From: Bacteroidota bacterium
GTDB taxonomy: Bacteria; Bacteroidota; Bacteroidia; Cytophagales; Cyclobacteriaceae
Assembly (NCBI GenBank): GCA_023393375.1
Contig: JAEWLI010000188.1
Coordinates: forward strand, 7,139-71,138
Direction of reading: 5' to 3'
DNA length: 64,000 nt
The position numbers and the translations under genes were made by a program. Positions within the stretch are counted from its first letter, which is position 1. The number at the start of each line of letters is the position of its first letter. Below are positions 26,123 through 35,724 of the stretch, piece after piece. The notes below the pieces were generated by a model. The model was not told the origin of the DNA and made no database searches. It was given only the letters and a program-made list of their open reading frames with translations.

Positions 26123-27274
26123 ATGCTAGCAATGAACTACCGTGGACCTCAACGGGTTCGGATTGACCATAAACCGATGCCTGAAATTTTGCACCCCCAG
26201 GATGCCATCGTCAGGGTCACCAGATCCTGCATTTGTGGATCTGATCTCCATTTATATAATGGCAATGTTCCAGATACACGGGTAGGTTCTACCTTTGGAC
26301 ATGAATTCATCGGTATAGTAGAAGAAACAGGTGCTGATGTAAAAAATCTGAATGTAGGTGATCATGTAATTGTTCCATTCAACATAGCTTGCGGCAAATG
26401 CGCTTTCTGCAAACAGGGACTATATGGCAATTGCCATGAATCAAATCCAGAAGCAACAGCAGTTGGGGGTATATTCGGATATTCACACACGGCCGGAGGA
26501 TATGACGGAGGTCAGGCAGAATATGTGCGAGTGCCCTATGCTGATGTAGGTCCAGTGAAAATACCGGAAGGCATGGATCATGATGATGCGGTTTTACTCA
26601 CTGATGTTGTTCCTACAGGATATCAAGCCGCTGAAATGGGGGGTATTCAGAAAGGTGATACAGTAGTTGTGTTTGGAGCCGGACCCATAGGCATTATGGC
26701 GGCGCGTTGTGCCTGGTTATTTGGTGCAGGGCGTGTAATTGTAATTGACCATGTGGAGTATCGATTGGAATTTGTAAAAAAATATGCCAAATGTGAAGTT
26801 TATAATTTCAGATCCCTGGAAGATCCGGTAGTTTTCTTAAAAAGAACAACAGATTCCTTAGGAGCTGATGTGTGCATCGATGCCGTTGGTGCTGAAGCGG
26901 CAGGTAGTGCCTTGCAAACCATAACTGGGCGAAAGCTTTTATTACAAGCCGGATCTGCAACTGCTTTAATGTGGGCAATCAATTCTGTGAAAAAAGGAGG
27001 TATTGTATCAATTGTTGGTGTGTATGGTCCCACTGGAAATCTAATTCCTATTGGAAACGTGGTGAATAAAGGTATTACTATTCGTGCCAATCAGGCATCA
27101 GTAAAACGGTTGCTTCCTAAAATGATAGATCATGTTCAAAAGGGTAATATTAATCCTAAAGAATTAATTACCCACCGTATGCCTTTGGAAGAGGTTTCAG
27201 ATGCCTACAGAATCTTTTCGGATAAACTGGATAATTGTATAAAAACGGTACTTATACCATCATCAGCTAATTAA
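26123..27274 (+). CDS. Zinc-dependent alcohol dehydrogenase (formaldehyde dehydrogenase-like)
   Basis: A medium-chain dehydrogenase of 383 residues. Catalytic zinc ligands appear in RSCICGSDLHLYNG (Cys near 40) and GHEFIGIVEE (His-Glu near 65). The structural zinc loop is CGKCAFCKQGLYGNC (about 93-107). The NAD-binding turn FGAGPIGIMAA lies near 190. The pattern resembles glutathione-independent formaldehyde dehydrogenase-type members, but the substrate cannot be fixed from sequence. It is followed 6 bp later by a small conserved gene, probably in one operon. Confidence 0.9.
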   Translation: MLAMNYRGPQRVRIDHKPMPEILHPQDAIVRVTRSCICGSDLHLYNGNVPDTRVGSTFGHEFIGIVEETGADVKNLNVGDHVIVPFNIACGKCAFCKQGLYGNCHESNPEATAVGGIFGYSHTAGGYDGGQAEYVRVPYADVGPVKIPEGMDHDDAVLLTDVVPTGYQAAEMGGIQKGDTVVVFGAGPIGIMAARCAWLFGAGRVIVIDHVEYRLEFVKKYAKCEVYNFRSLEDPVVFLKRTTDSLGADVCIDAVGAEAAGSALQTITGRKLLLQAGSATALMWAINSVKKGGIVSIVGVYGPTGNLIPIGNVVNKGITIRANQASVKRLLPKMIDHVQKGNINPKELITHRMPLEEVSDAYRIFSDKLDNCIKTVLIPSSAN

Positions 27275-27280
27275 CAAGTT

Positions 27281-27853
27281 ATGAAAAAAAATGTAAAAAA
27301 TCCCACAAAATTAAAAGGGTGGGGAATAGATACTGATACGAAAAACGATCCCACTTACCCGATAAAAAATAGGACTGACGAAGAACAGGGTGGTTACAAT
27401 TGGGACAGACCCTCTCAACAGGCTGAGAGTGTAGAAGTTTTGCATTCTAATGAACGACCAAATCTAACAGCAGTATTTGGTACTTCAGTACCCCCATCAG
27501 GATTAAGTGGTGTAATACGCCGCATTGCTTTCAAATATGGTGAAGGTAGTTTTGGACATTGGTTACCCTTATTGCTGGCAGATAGAATCAATGTAGTGGA
27601 AGGGGTATTATCAGATATTTCGAAAGGATATTTTCCTAACTTCTTTGCTGAAAAAGGCGTTAGGGCCCAGTGGAAATATAATCGGGAGGCCGTAATTCAA
27701 AAACTAATTGCCGGACTGATCATTCTTATTTCTACTGGGGTAGCCGTGAAGGTTTACCGGGACAAAAAGATCGCCAAACAGAAAAAATTACAGGCAAAAA
27801 TGAAAAAAGGGATGTTTTTATCATTGATAAAATTCTTTTTGCACAGGAAATAA
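27281..27853 (+). CDS. Conserved protein with one C-terminal membrane helix
   Basis: 190 residues of unknown function. The N-terminal ~70 residues are hydrophilic and rich in Asn, Asp and Pro (GWGIDTDTKNDPTYPIKNRT; GGYNWDRPSQQ). The middle includes GLSGVIRRIAFKYGEGSFGH and WLPLLLADRINVVEGVLSDI. A hydrophobic helix at about 139-158 (LIAGLIILISTGVAVKVY) is followed by a lysine-rich tail. Proteins of this type are often seen beside zinc alcohol dehydrogenases in Bacteroidota (from memory; not checked), suggesting a linked role. No catalytic motif is visible. Confidence 0.7.
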   Translation: MKKNVKNPTKLKGWGIDTDTKNDPTYPIKNRTDEEQGGYNWDRPSQQAESVEVLHSNERPNLTAVFGTSVPPSGLSGVIRRIAFKYGEGSFGHWLPLLLADRINVVEGVLSDISKGYFPNFFAEKGVRAQWKYNREAVIQKLIAGLIILISTGVAVKVYRDKKIAKQKKLQAKMKKGMFLSLIKFFLHRK

Positions 27854-27856
27854 ATT

Positions 27857-28831
27857 TTACTTTTCCCTCTCAATGGTAAACTTTAACAATTGGCTAAGTG
27901 ATTCTTTATACTCTGAAGGTTCGAATCCATTGAGAATTTCTATTGCTTCCTGATAGAAGTTGTTCATGATCTCTTTGGCATATTCTATTCCACCCGATTT
28001 TTTCACAAAAGATATCACTTCGTCCACTTTGCTTTGTTGCTCACTTTGGTTTTTTACCATATAAATAATCCTTCGCTTATCGAGCCAGGAAGCCCGTTGA
28101 AGGGAATAAATCAATGGAAGTGTCATCTTTTTTTCACGAATGTCGATACCCACAGGTTTTCCTATTTCTGAGGCACCGTAGTCGAACAAGTCATCTTTGA
28201 TCTGAAAAGCCATACCTACTTTTTCTCCAAAGCTCCTCATCTTGCTGATGGTCAGCTGATCTGCCCCAACCGATGCCGCACCTACACCACAACACGAAGC
28301 TATCAACGAAGCTGTCTTTTGACGAATTATTTGATAATACACCTCTTCGGTAATATCAAGATTTCTCGCTTTTTCCATTTGCAACAACTCCCCCTCACTC
28401 ATTTCCTTTACTGCTTCTGAAACAATCTTTAATAAATTAAAATCTTCGTGTTCCACAGCCAGCAACAAACCACGGGATAATAGATAATCACCAACCAACA
28501 CGGCAATTTTATTCTTCCATAAAGCATTGATCGAAAAAAAACCCCTCCGGTAGTTTGCATCATCGACCACATCGTCATGTACCAGGGTAGCGGTATGTAA
28601 TAGTTCTATCAGTGCTGCTCCACGATAAGTGGCTTCATTGATATTGCCTACTGCACCTGCAGCTAAAAATACAAACATCGGACGCATCTGTTTACCCTTG
28701 CGCTTCACAATATAACTCATAATTTTGTCAAGCAACAGCACACGGGTTTTCATGGATTTCCTGAATTTTAACTCAAATTCAGCCATTTCTTCCACAATTG
28801 GTGTTTGTATATCTTTCAGTTTTAAACTCAT
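27857..28831 (-). CDS. Polyprenyl diphosphate synthase
   Basis: Trans-isoprenyl diphosphate synthases chain isopentenyl diphosphate onto an allylic primer. Both aspartate-rich motifs are visible: LVHDDVVDDANYRRG (about residues 80-94) and KDDLFDYG (about 212-219). The segment GKQMRPMFVFLAAGA carries the diphosphate-binding arginine and lysine. At 324 residues it fits long-chain (hexa- to octaprenyl) synthases such as IspB, which make the side chain of menaquinone or similar quinones. The gene stands alone, convergent with the alcohol dehydrogenase operon; the stops are only 3 bp apart. Confidence 0.92.
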   Translation of the reverse strand: MSLKLKDIQTPIVEEMAEFELKFRKSMKTRVLLLDKIMSYIVKRKGKQMRPMFVFLAAGAVGNINEATYRGAALIELLHTATLVHDDVVDDANYRRGFFSINALWKNKIAVLVGDYLLSRGLLLAVEHEDFNLLKIVSEAVKEMSEGELLQMEKARNLDITEEVYYQIIRQKTASLIASCCGVGAASVGADQLTISKMRSFGEKVGMAFQIKDDLFDYGASEIGKPVGIDIREKKMTLPLIYSLQRASWLDKRRIIYMVKNQSEQQSKVDEVISFVKKSGGIEYAKEIMNNFYQEAIEILNGFEPSEYKESLSQLLKFTIEREK

Positions 28832-29055
28832 ATTGGGTAATTAAAATACCAAATTATTAAATGTCAATGGTTTTCCCTTACAATTTGAACGAATTAAAAA
28901 GCAGTTTGACAAATGAATTGGAAAATTTATATTGTTAAGCTTTTGACATTCATTCCAAAACATTTAAAACATTCTAAATGTTGCCAAATTCTGAGAACAA
29001 AGGCAATTATTATTCATCGTAACCACATATCTTTAACCCATAAAATCATTTCTGC

Positions 29056-29454
29056 ATGGATCAAAGTTTAACTTTAACTACTCCGGCTTTGCTTTTCCCG
29101 GCCATATCGTTGCTGTTACTGGCTTACACCAATCGGTTTTTGGCTTTGGCGGCATTGATCAGAGGCCTTCATTCAAAATACAGGGAAAATCCCGACGAGA
29201 TACTTGCAGAACAAATTGTCAATCTTCGGAAGCGCGTCATTATGACCAAGAATATGCAACTTTTGGGTATATTCTCTCTATTTTTATGTGTTCTTACTAT
29301 GTTTTTGATATATGCTGGTTTACAGTCGGCTGCTGAATATGTGTTTGGTATCGCCTTACTGGCATTATTAATTTCGTTGGCCATTTCCATCAGAGAGATC
29401 CAGATCTCCGTTCAAGCACTTAAAATTCAAATTGGAAACATGGAAAATATGTAA
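29056..29454 (+). CDS. DUF2721 family membrane protein
   Basis: 132 residues with three hydrophobic segments, at about 7-32, 72-95 and 92-112. The DUF2721 pattern is seen in ALLFPAISLLLLAYTNRFLA, LAALIRGLH and EQIVNLRKRVIMTKNMQLLG. The family has no known function. The gene is isolated: the neighbour downstream (comF) is convergent, with stops 2 bp apart. Confidence 0.85.
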   Translation: MDQSLTLTTPALLFPAISLLLLAYTNRFLALAALIRGLHSKYRENPDEILAEQIVNLRKRVIMTKNMQLLGIFSLFLCVLTMFLIYAGLQSAAEYVFGIALLALLISLAISIREIQISVQALKIQIGNMENM

Positions 29455-29456
29455 CA

Positions 29457-30134
29457 TTATTGTGCTACAGCCAGAGTTGCCACACTAACGGCTGCGCAAT
29501 GTGGTTCAAGTGCAACAGCACATGCTTCAATAGTTGAACCAGTAGTCAAAACATCATCTACAATCAAGATATGTTTATCTTGAATAATGTTTGGATCTAT
29601 TATTTGAAATATCCCTTCTACATTGCGCCACCTTTCCACCTTGGATTTTCTGGTTTGGGTCTCACTTTTTTTTATTCGTACCAAAATCTTATCACTATAT
29701 GGGATATGCAATGCCCTTGACAAGCCTGCTGCAAAGTAAGCACTTTGATTATAACCCCGTTTACGAAGCTTTACCACATGTAAAGGAACAGGCAGGATAA
29801 AATTAAATATTTTATCCATTCCAGCCGACACCAGATCAATGCCATACCAATAACCCAGCATTTCTGCAATCTCAGGTTTGTTTTCATACTTTATCTTGTG
29901 CATCAACTTCTGTATGGTCCCCCCTTTTACAAATTTCACATAAGACATTGCATGATGCAGTTTGTTGAGGTTGCTTAGTTTTGAAGACAAAGGAGATTCC
30001 TTAACCAAATGAAAATGGGTTTTGGGAAGCTGAGAAATGCATTTTATGCACAGATGTTTTTCTCCCTTTACCAGAGGTTGGTAACATCCGTGACAATACT
30101 CCGGAAATATTAGGAATAGAAAATCTCTGATCAT
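29457..30134 (-). CDS. comF: ComF family phosphoribosyltransferase-like protein
   Basis: ComF-type proteins combine an N-terminal zinc-finger-like region with a type I phosphoribosyltransferase domain and are linked to DNA uptake. In this 225-residue protein the cysteines are in YCHGCYQPLV and LCIKCISQLP (about residues 13-36). The region LPVPLHVVKLRKRGYNQSAY is the conserved PRTase hood. The PRPP-binding loop is ILIVDDVLTTGSTIEAC (about 190-206). Length is typical. In Bacteroidota the gene is common also in species not known to be competent, so a role in competence is not certain. Confidence 0.9.
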   Translation of the reverse strand: MIRDFLFLIFPEYCHGCYQPLVKGEKHLCIKCISQLPKTHFHLVKESPLSSKLSNLNKLHHAMSYVKFVKGGTIQKLMHKIKYENKPEIAEMLGYWYGIDLVSAGMDKIFNFILPVPLHVVKLRKRGYNQSAYFAAGLSRALHIPYSDKILVRIKKSETQTRKSKVERWRNVEGIFQIIDPNIIQDKHILIVDDVLTTGSTIEACAVALEPHCAAVSVATLAVAQ

Positions 30135-30305
30135 AAATAAAATTTAGACATTCAAAATAAAATAATTTTTTCTAAATCCCTAATTGTTCTGGTTTTTATT
30201 TGGAAAAGCATGAATTTTGATACGTAGAAAGCCTGTTTTACCGTTGACATATCAATATCCAGAAAACATAGCAGGTATTAATCTCATAAAAAACAAAAAG
30301 AACAG

Positions 30306-30659
30306 ATGTATCAAAAGGATCTTGAATTAGAAATTAACTGGCAAAGAATAATTAAGAAAATTGAAGTTTCCGTGGGTAAAAAACCTAAAGATTTGAACGG
30401 TGTGCTATTTCTCATAGGTATGCAGGAGTTAGGCAAAGGTGCCAGAAGATTTTCAAAGGAAGAAAAACAGGATCTTATGCATATTGCTATTTGCAAAATA
30501 CTCAGTTATTCTGGTTTTTATGAATTGGAAGGATTGGACCAGGACGGATGGCCTCATTGGAAATTGATCAAAAATCTTCCAAAATTTGATTTACTGGAAC
30601 AGGAAAAACTCTTGAAAATGCATGCAATAGAATATTTTGAAAAGGAGTTAGGGTTTTAA
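30306..30659 (+). CDS. Conserved hypothetical protein
   Basis: 117 residues, soluble and mostly helical. Notable stretches are INWQRIIKKIEVSVGKKPKD, LFLIGMQELGKGARRFSKEE and the acidic end YFEKELGF. I do not recognise a named family, but a protein of this type directly upstream of the exonuclease III gene fits a conserved two-gene unit (the stop precedes the exoA ATG by 1 bp). Translational coupling to exoA is likely. Confidence 0.7.
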   Translation: MYQKDLELEINWQRIIKKIEVSVGKKPKDLNGVLFLIGMQELGKGARRFSKEEKQDLMHIAICKILSYSGFYELEGLDQDGWPHWKLIKNLPKFDLLEQEKLLKMHAIEYFEKELGF

Positions 30660-30660
30660 T

Positions 30661-31425
30661 ATGAAGTTAGTTACATACAATATCAATGGCATCAGAGCCG
30701 CTATTAAAAAAGGTCTGGTGGAATGGATGAGTTTTGTAGCTGCAGATGTAGTATGCTTTCAGGAAGTAAAGGCCAATGAAGATCAGGTGGATCTTGATCT
30801 TTTCAGGCAATTGGGATACCGATATATTTATTGGAACGCTGCCGAAAAAAAAGGGTACAGTGGTACAGTAATTTTATCAAAAATTGAACCCCTACAAGTA
30901 ATCAAAGGCTGTGACATGCCTGTTTATGATTCAGAAGGGCGGGTATTGGCCATCTGTTTTTCAGATTTTACACTTATGAATGTATATTTTCCTTCAGGTA
31001 GCAGTGGGGAAATCCGTCAGGCATTTAAAATGCAGTGGCTGGAATATTTCTCTACTTTTATTGGTGCATTTCTGGCACAGCATCCTAAACTGATCATTTG
31101 TGGAGATATAAATATTTGTCATAAAGCCATCGATATTCACAACCCAGTATCCAATAAAAGGTCGTCAGGGTTTTTACCGGAAGAACGTGAGTGGCTTGAT
31201 CGTTTTCTTGATAATGGGTTTTTGGATGTATTCCGTCACTTTAATAATGATCCTCATCATTATACCTGGTGGAGCAACATATATAACTCCCGGTCGAAAA
31301 ACCTGGGCTGGCGAATTGATTATTTCCTGGCAAGTGAAAATTTAAAAGAAAATCTTAAAAGATCCGTTATTCTCAAAGATGCGGTTCATTCAGACCACTG
31401 TCCTGTTTTATTAGAAATTGTCTGA
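30661..31425 (+). CDS. Exodeoxyribonuclease III (AP endonuclease)
   Basis: The protein cleaves DNA 5' to abasic sites and degrades 3' ends. It has 254 residues of the exonuclease III/APE1 fold: N-terminal YNINGIRAAIKKG, the metal-binding glutamate in FQEVKANEDQ (about 34-38), ICGDINICHKAIDIHNP (catalytic Asp and Asn, about 148-158), and the final SDHCPVLLEIV histidine. Length is normal. It is translationally close to the small conserved gene before it. Confidence 0.93.
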   Translation: MKLVTYNINGIRAAIKKGLVEWMSFVAADVVCFQEVKANEDQVDLDLFRQLGYRYIYWNAAEKKGYSGTVILSKIEPLQVIKGCDMPVYDSEGRVLAICFSDFTLMNVYFPSGSSGEIRQAFKMQWLEYFSTFIGAFLAQHPKLIICGDINICHKAIDIHNPVSNKRSSGFLPEEREWLDRFLDNGFLDVFRHFNNDPHHYTWWSNIYNSRSKNLGWRIDYFLASENLKENLKRSVILKDAVHSDHCPVLLEIV

Positions 31426-31449
31426 TATCACATTTATAAAGTATATTTG
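31418..31449 (+). promoter_or_regulatory. Promoter of the DUF4175-rsbW-ybeY group
   Basis: TATATTTG at 31442-31449 fits the Bacteroidota -7 box, with TTG 21 bp upstream at 31418-31420. It is 96 bp upstream of the ATG at 31546. The long leader holds no reading frame I can support. Confidence 0.4.
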
Positions 31450-31545
31450 CACAAATTTAAGGTGCAACTAAATTGAACCTGATGGCAGTGGCAAGCGTTA
31501 GAATCTTTATTGGGAAGAAGCTGTTGACCATATGAATTGATAAAA

Positions 31546-34500
31546 ATGAATAAAGACCTTAAACAAAAATTATTTGAATATAAAAAGAATTTCTATAAAG
31601 ATTTAATGATAAGAGGTGCTTTAATTACACTTTCAATAATCACTGCTGCCTTTATATTGTTCAATTTTTTAGAATATTCATTTCGGTTTGGATCCGCCAT
31701 CCGGGCGGCATTGTTATTTATATTTATTGCTGCCAGTTTATTTTTATTAGGAAGGTATATTATTGATCCTTTAATGAGAATGTTGTTCAGGAATAAACAA
31801 ATCAGTAATGAACAAGCTGCAAAAAATATTGGTAGTTATTTCCCTGCTGTTGATGATAAATTGCTGAATATTCTTCAATTGGAAAAACTGATTTCAGAAG
31901 AAAACCAGTTAGCAAAGGCTAGTGTAGAACAGAAATCCAGAGAAATTACTAATATTCCCTTTAATGAGGCAATAAACTTTAAGGTAAATCTGAAATATGC
32001 CAAAATCGCTCTTCCAGTGATTGGAATTGCGTTGATTATGATAATAGCTGCTCCAGACATAATAAAAAGTTCTGAGAGAATAATTCATTACAATAAAGAA
32101 TTCATTCCTGAAGCACCTTTCCAATTTGTATTGGATAATGAAAACCTATTGGCATTTAAAAATGAGGATTTTGAAATCAACCTTGGTTTAAAGGGCAAAG
32201 CAATTCCAACCTCGGTTTATCTTGTTAATCAAGGTAGAAAAATAAAACTTCATCAGAATGATGAGCAATATAAATATACATTCGGTAAAATTCAGCATGA
32301 TGAAACTTTCAATTTTGAAGCAGCAGGTTTTTCATCCCGTTCATTTAAAGTGAAAGTAGTTGAACGACCAAATTTAAAAAATTTTAATATCCTGGTTGAT
32401 TATCCTGATTATTTAAAGCTGGAAAACAACAGATTCACAAATACCGGCAACCTTGAAATTCCTGAAGGATCTATAGTTACCTGGCAGTTTAATACTTTGA
32501 AAGCTGATACTGTAAATATGATTTTTGAAAGTGATAAGACGATAAACCAGCTACAGCGATCAGGAAATGATATTTTCGAATTCGAAAGAAGGCTAATCGA
32601 ATCCGACAATTATCTTGTTGCTTTAAAAAATCAGTATTCAGATAATAAAGATATCATACGCTACCATATTGAGGTTATACCGGACGAATACCCGGTGATA
32701 ACATTAGAACAACTACAGGATACAAGTTATTATAATTATATTGTACTTGGAGGAAATGTAACCGATGATCATGGGTTAACTGATCTGCGTTTGTTTTATA
32801 GAACGGTGGAGTCTTCTGAAATAAACAATCCTCCTGATTATCAGACACTTAAATTAAATTTCGATCCATCAAAATCCAGTCAAAGCTATTATTATCAATG
32901 GTTTCTTGACAGTTTAAATCTTACTAGTGGCGATCAAGTTGAATACTTTTTACAAGTAAGGGATAACGATGGTGTTAATGGCTCTAAATCCAGCCGGACA
33001 GCAATATATCAATTTAGGGTTCCAGATAAAAAGGAGCTGAAAGAAGAGATTGAGAAATCTTCGTCAAGGTCACAGGAACAAATAGATAAGAATATACAAA
33101 AAGCCCGTGAACTAAATGAAAATATAGATAAAAGCATCGATCGGCTTAAAGGTAAGCGGGACATCAGCTGGCAGGAAGAAAAAATGATCAGTGATTTGAT
33201 TGATCAAAAAGAAGAGTTGGAAAAACAACTTAAGGAATTGCAGGAACAATTTAAAGACGAAACAGCTAAAAGAGAACGATTCTCAGAAGAAAAAAAACAG
33301 AGCATCAAAGAAAAAGCTGAGCAACTTCAGCAGTTAATGGATGAGTTACTTGATGAAGAAACGAAGAAGCTATACGAGGAACTTCAAAAACTGCTTGAAG
33401 AAAACAAAAACATTGACGATCTGAAGAATCAGCTTGAAAAAATTAGTCACTCGGAAGAAAATCTTGAAAAAGAACTGACCAGGACATTAGAGTTATTCAA
33501 GCAGATGAAATTTGATTTTAAGCTTGATGATGTCATAAAAGAAACCAATGAACTTTCTGAAAAACAGGAAAAATTGGCTGAAGAAACAGGTGAAAAAAAG
33601 TCAGATCTGGATGATGTTAAAGAAAAACAAGAAGAATTGAACCAGGAACAGGAGGAGCTGAAAGAGTCCATTGATGAATTGCAAAAAATGAATCAGGATC
33701 TTAAAAATCCTCGTCCTATGCAAGACATGTCGAAAGAGCAACAAAAACTGGAAGAGGAACAAAAGAATACCAATGATGCGTTAGAGCAAAAGAAAAGAAA
33801 TAAAGCTCAGGAGTCACAGAAAAACATGTCGAAAGAAATGCAGCAAATGGCTCAAAAAATGGAGCAGATGCAAATGAACATGGAGATGTCGATGATGCAG
33901 GAAAACCTTGATTTTCTCCGTCATATTCAGGATAACTTAATTAAACTTTCTTTTTCGCAGGAAGATCTTATGTTGGATTTCAGAAAAGTTAATCAAAGTG
34001 ATCCGCGTTTTGTAGAGCTCACCCAACAGCAACATAAGTTAAAAGATGATGCTCAAATTATTGAAGACAGCTTAAGAGCTTTAGCAGAACGTGTTTTTCA
34101 GATACGATCTTTTGTTACGCGCGAAGTAGATGACATGAATAGTCATATGGACGAAAGTCTCAAAGCCCTTCAGGAAAGAAAAAAGAATGAGGCTGTTGGT
34201 AAACAACAATTTGCAATGACCTCAATGAATAATCTTGCGTTAATGCTTAGTGACGTGTTGCAACAAATGCAACAACAAATGGCAGATGCAATGGGAATGC
34301 CCAATAAAGGAGACAAGAAGGGCAATCAACCCTTGCCTAATATGGGAGAGCTTCAAAAACAATTAAATGAAAAAATCGACCAATTGAAAAAAAGTGGTAA
34401 AACCGGTAGACAACTATCGGAAGAATTAGCCAAATTAGCGGCAGAGCAAGAAATGATCAGGCAAGCATTGAAGGAAGCCCAACAGAAGAGTGATCAAAAA

Positions 34501-34839
34501 GGAAAAGAAGGAGGAGATGGTTTGGATCATTTAATGGAACAAATGGAGCAGACAGAATTGGATTTGGTCAATAAACAACTTTCAGAAAGGACTATCAAGC
34601 GACAACAAGAAATTCTCACTCGTTTGCTTGAAGCTGAAAATTCAATGAGAGAAAGGGAGCTGGACGAAAAGAGGGAAGGTGAACAAGCCAGAGAATTTGA
34701 AAGAAGGGTGCCCCCGGCATTTGAACAGTATATCCTTAATAAGGAGCAGGAAATAGAATTACTAAAAACCGTTCCTTTGAAAATGAACCCTTATTACAAG
34801 AAAGAAATTAATGAATATTTTAAAAGGTTAAAAGAATAA
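31546..34839 (+). CDS. DUF4175-like membrane protein with long coiled coil
   Basis: Start chosen at ATG 31546 (MNKDLKQKLFEYKKNFYKDL) instead of an in-frame TTG 9 bp upstream. Two membrane helices near the start (about 20-40 and 48-68) and one near 150 (ALPVIGIALIMIIAA) are followed by a beta-rich region (about 175-500). A very long charged coiled coil (about 500-920) follows: EEIEKSSSRSQEQIDKNIQK, Glu/Lys/Gln-rich. The total length of 1097 residues matches Bacteroidota DUF4175-family proteins. Function is unknown; the structure suggests an envelope-associated scaffolding protein. It leads a tightly packed run with an RsbW-like kinase (20 bp), ybeY and mnmG. Confidence 0.8.
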   Translation: MNKDLKQKLFEYKKNFYKDLMIRGALITLSIITAAFILFNFLEYSFRFGSAIRAALLFIFIAASLFLLGRYIIDPLMRMLFRNKQISNEQAAKNIGSYFPAVDDKLLNILQLEKLISEENQLAKASVEQKSREITNIPFNEAINFKVNLKYAKIALPVIGIALIMIIAAPDIIKSSERIIHYNKEFIPEAPFQFVLDNENLLAFKNEDFEINLGLKGKAIPTSVYLVNQGRKIKLHQNDEQYKYTFGKIQHDETFNFEAAGFSSRSFKVKVVERPNLKNFNILVDYPDYLKLENNRFTNTGNLEIPEGSIVTWQFNTLKADTVNMIFESDKTINQLQRSGNDIFEFERRLIESDNYLVALKNQYSDNKDIIRYHIEVIPDEYPVITLEQLQDTSYYNYIVLGGNVTDDHGLTDLRLFYRTVESSEINNPPDYQTLKLNFDPSKSSQSYYYQWFLDSLNLTSGDQVEYFLQVRDNDGVNGSKSSRTAIYQFRVPDKKELKEEIEKSSSRSQEQIDKNIQKARELNENIDKSIDRLKGKRDISWQEEKMISDLIDQKEELEKQLKELQEQFKDETAKRERFSEEKKQSIKEKAEQLQQLMDELLDEETKKLYEELQKLLEENKNIDDLKNQLEKISHSEENLEKELTRTLELFKQMKFDFKLDDVIKETNELSEKQEKLAEETGEKKSDLDDVKEKQEELNQEQEELKESIDELQKMNQDLKNPRPMQDMSKEQQKLEEEQKNTNDALEQKKRNKAQESQKNMSKEMQQMAQKMEQMQMNMEMSMMQENLDFLRHIQDNLIKLSFSQEDLMLDFRKVNQSDPRFVELTQQQHKLKDDAQIIEDSLRALAERVFQIRSFVTREVDDMNSHMDESLKALQERKKNEAVGKQQFAMTSMNNLALMLSDVLQQMQQQMADAMGMPNKGDKKGNQPLPNMGELQKQLNEKIDQLKKSGKTGRQLSEELAKLAAEQEMIRQALKEAQQKSDQKGKEGGDGLDHLMEQMEQTELDLVNKQLSERTIKRQQEILTRLLEAENSMRERELDEKREGEQAREFERRVPPAFEQYILNKEQEIELLKTVPLKMNPYYKKEINEYFKRLKE

Positions 34840-34859
34840 AAACTCCTGAAGAAAATATT

Positions 34860-35261
34860 ATGGATTCCATTAAGATTCAGATTCCTTCCTTAGCGGAAAA
34901 TATTAGGATCATCGAAAGCTTTATTGATAATGCCAAAGATAAATTTAGTTTGGATGATGACATTTATGGCAATATAATGATTGCCGTAACCGAATCAGTT
35001 AACAATGCTATAAAACATGGCAATCGTAGCGATAAGCATAAAAATGTAAATCTTTCTCTTACCCTTAATGAAAGTATTTTAAAATTCGTGATAGAAGACG
35101 AAGGGGAAGGGTTTGATTATAATAATTTACCTGATCCTACCTCACCAGAAAATATCGACAAACCCAGCGGTAGAGGAATATTTTTAATGAAACACCTCTG
35201 CGATGAAGTACATTTTAAGAATAATGGAAAGATAGTGGAGTTGCATTTCTACGTCGATTAA
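34860..35261 (+). CDS. RsbW-like ATP-binding anti-sigma/serine kinase domain protein
   Basis: 133 residues forming a stand-alone HATPase_c domain of the RsbW/SpoIIAB type. The N-box is AVTESVNNAIKHGN (about 43-56), the G1 box is EDEGEGFDYNNLPD and the G2 region is SGRGIFLMKHLCDEV. Such proteins phosphorylate anti-sigma antagonists or bind partner proteins. No obvious partner is adjacent. The stop codon is immediately followed by the ybeY ATG, so the two are translationally coupled. Bacteroidota commonly have this gene beside ybeY. Confidence 0.88.
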   Translation: MDSIKIQIPSLAENIRIIESFIDNAKDKFSLDDDIYGNIMIAVTESVNNAIKHGNRSDKHKNVNLSLTLNESILKFVIEDEGEGFDYNNLPDPTSPENIDKPSGRGIFLMKHLCDEVHFKNNGKIVELHFYVD

Positions 35262-35711
35262 ATGCCTGTTATCAATTATTTTTTTGAAGACATAGATTTT
35301 TCTTTAAAAAGTCAACGAAAAATCTCTAAATGGATTTCCAATGTAGTTGCTATGGAAGGCAAGGAAATTATTGGATTAAACTATATATTTTGTTCTGATC
35401 AATACTTGTTAGAATTAAATCAGCAATATCTTCAACATCAAACTTTTACTGATATCATCACCTTTGATCATTCCGAAGACGACAATATGTTAGAAGGTGA
35501 TGTATTTATTAGTATTGATAGAGTAATAGAGAACGCAAAAAATTTTAATGTTACGTTTGAACATGAACTAAAACGCGTAATCATACATGGTGTTTTACAT
35601 CTAATAGGTTATAAGGACAAATCAAAAGCTGACCAAAAAATTATCAGAGAGAAGGAGAATAATTATTTGAATTTGTGGGAAGATGTTCCACGTGGAACAT
35701 CAGAAAATTAA
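35262..35711 (+). CDS. ybeY: Endoribonuclease YbeY
   Basis: YbeY is a metal-dependent RNase required for 16S rRNA 3'-end processing and ribosome quality control. The catalytic zinc motif appears as HGVLHLIGYKDKS (about residues 109-121): two His are present, but the third ligand position, usually His in GYDH, is in the sequence GYKDKS, a pattern common in Bacteroidota. The segment TDIITFDHSEDDNMLEGDVF is the conserved core. Its last codons contain one complete parS palindrome, so the final residues (DVPRGTSEN) are partly dictated by a DNA-binding site. Confidence 0.92.
   Translation: MPVINYFFEDIDFSLKSQRKISKWISNVVAMEGKEIIGLNYIFCSDQYLLELNQQYLQHQTFTDIITFDHSEDDNMLEGDVFISIDRVIENAKNFNVTFEHELKRVIIHGVLHLIGYKDKSKADQKIIREKENNYLNLWEDVPRGTSEN
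35684..35699. promoter_or_regulatory. parS centromere site 1
   Basis: TGTTCCACGTGGAACA is a perfect 16-bp palindrome matching the bacterial parS consensus TGTTnCACGTGnAACA, the binding site of the ParB segregation protein. It lies inside the final codons of ybeY. Confidence 0.9.
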
Positions 35712-35724
35712 ACGATAAATTAAT

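Noticed and set aside
31450..31545. Riboswitch in the leader of the DUF4175-like gene
   Set aside because: No conserved riboswitch core could be matched by eye.
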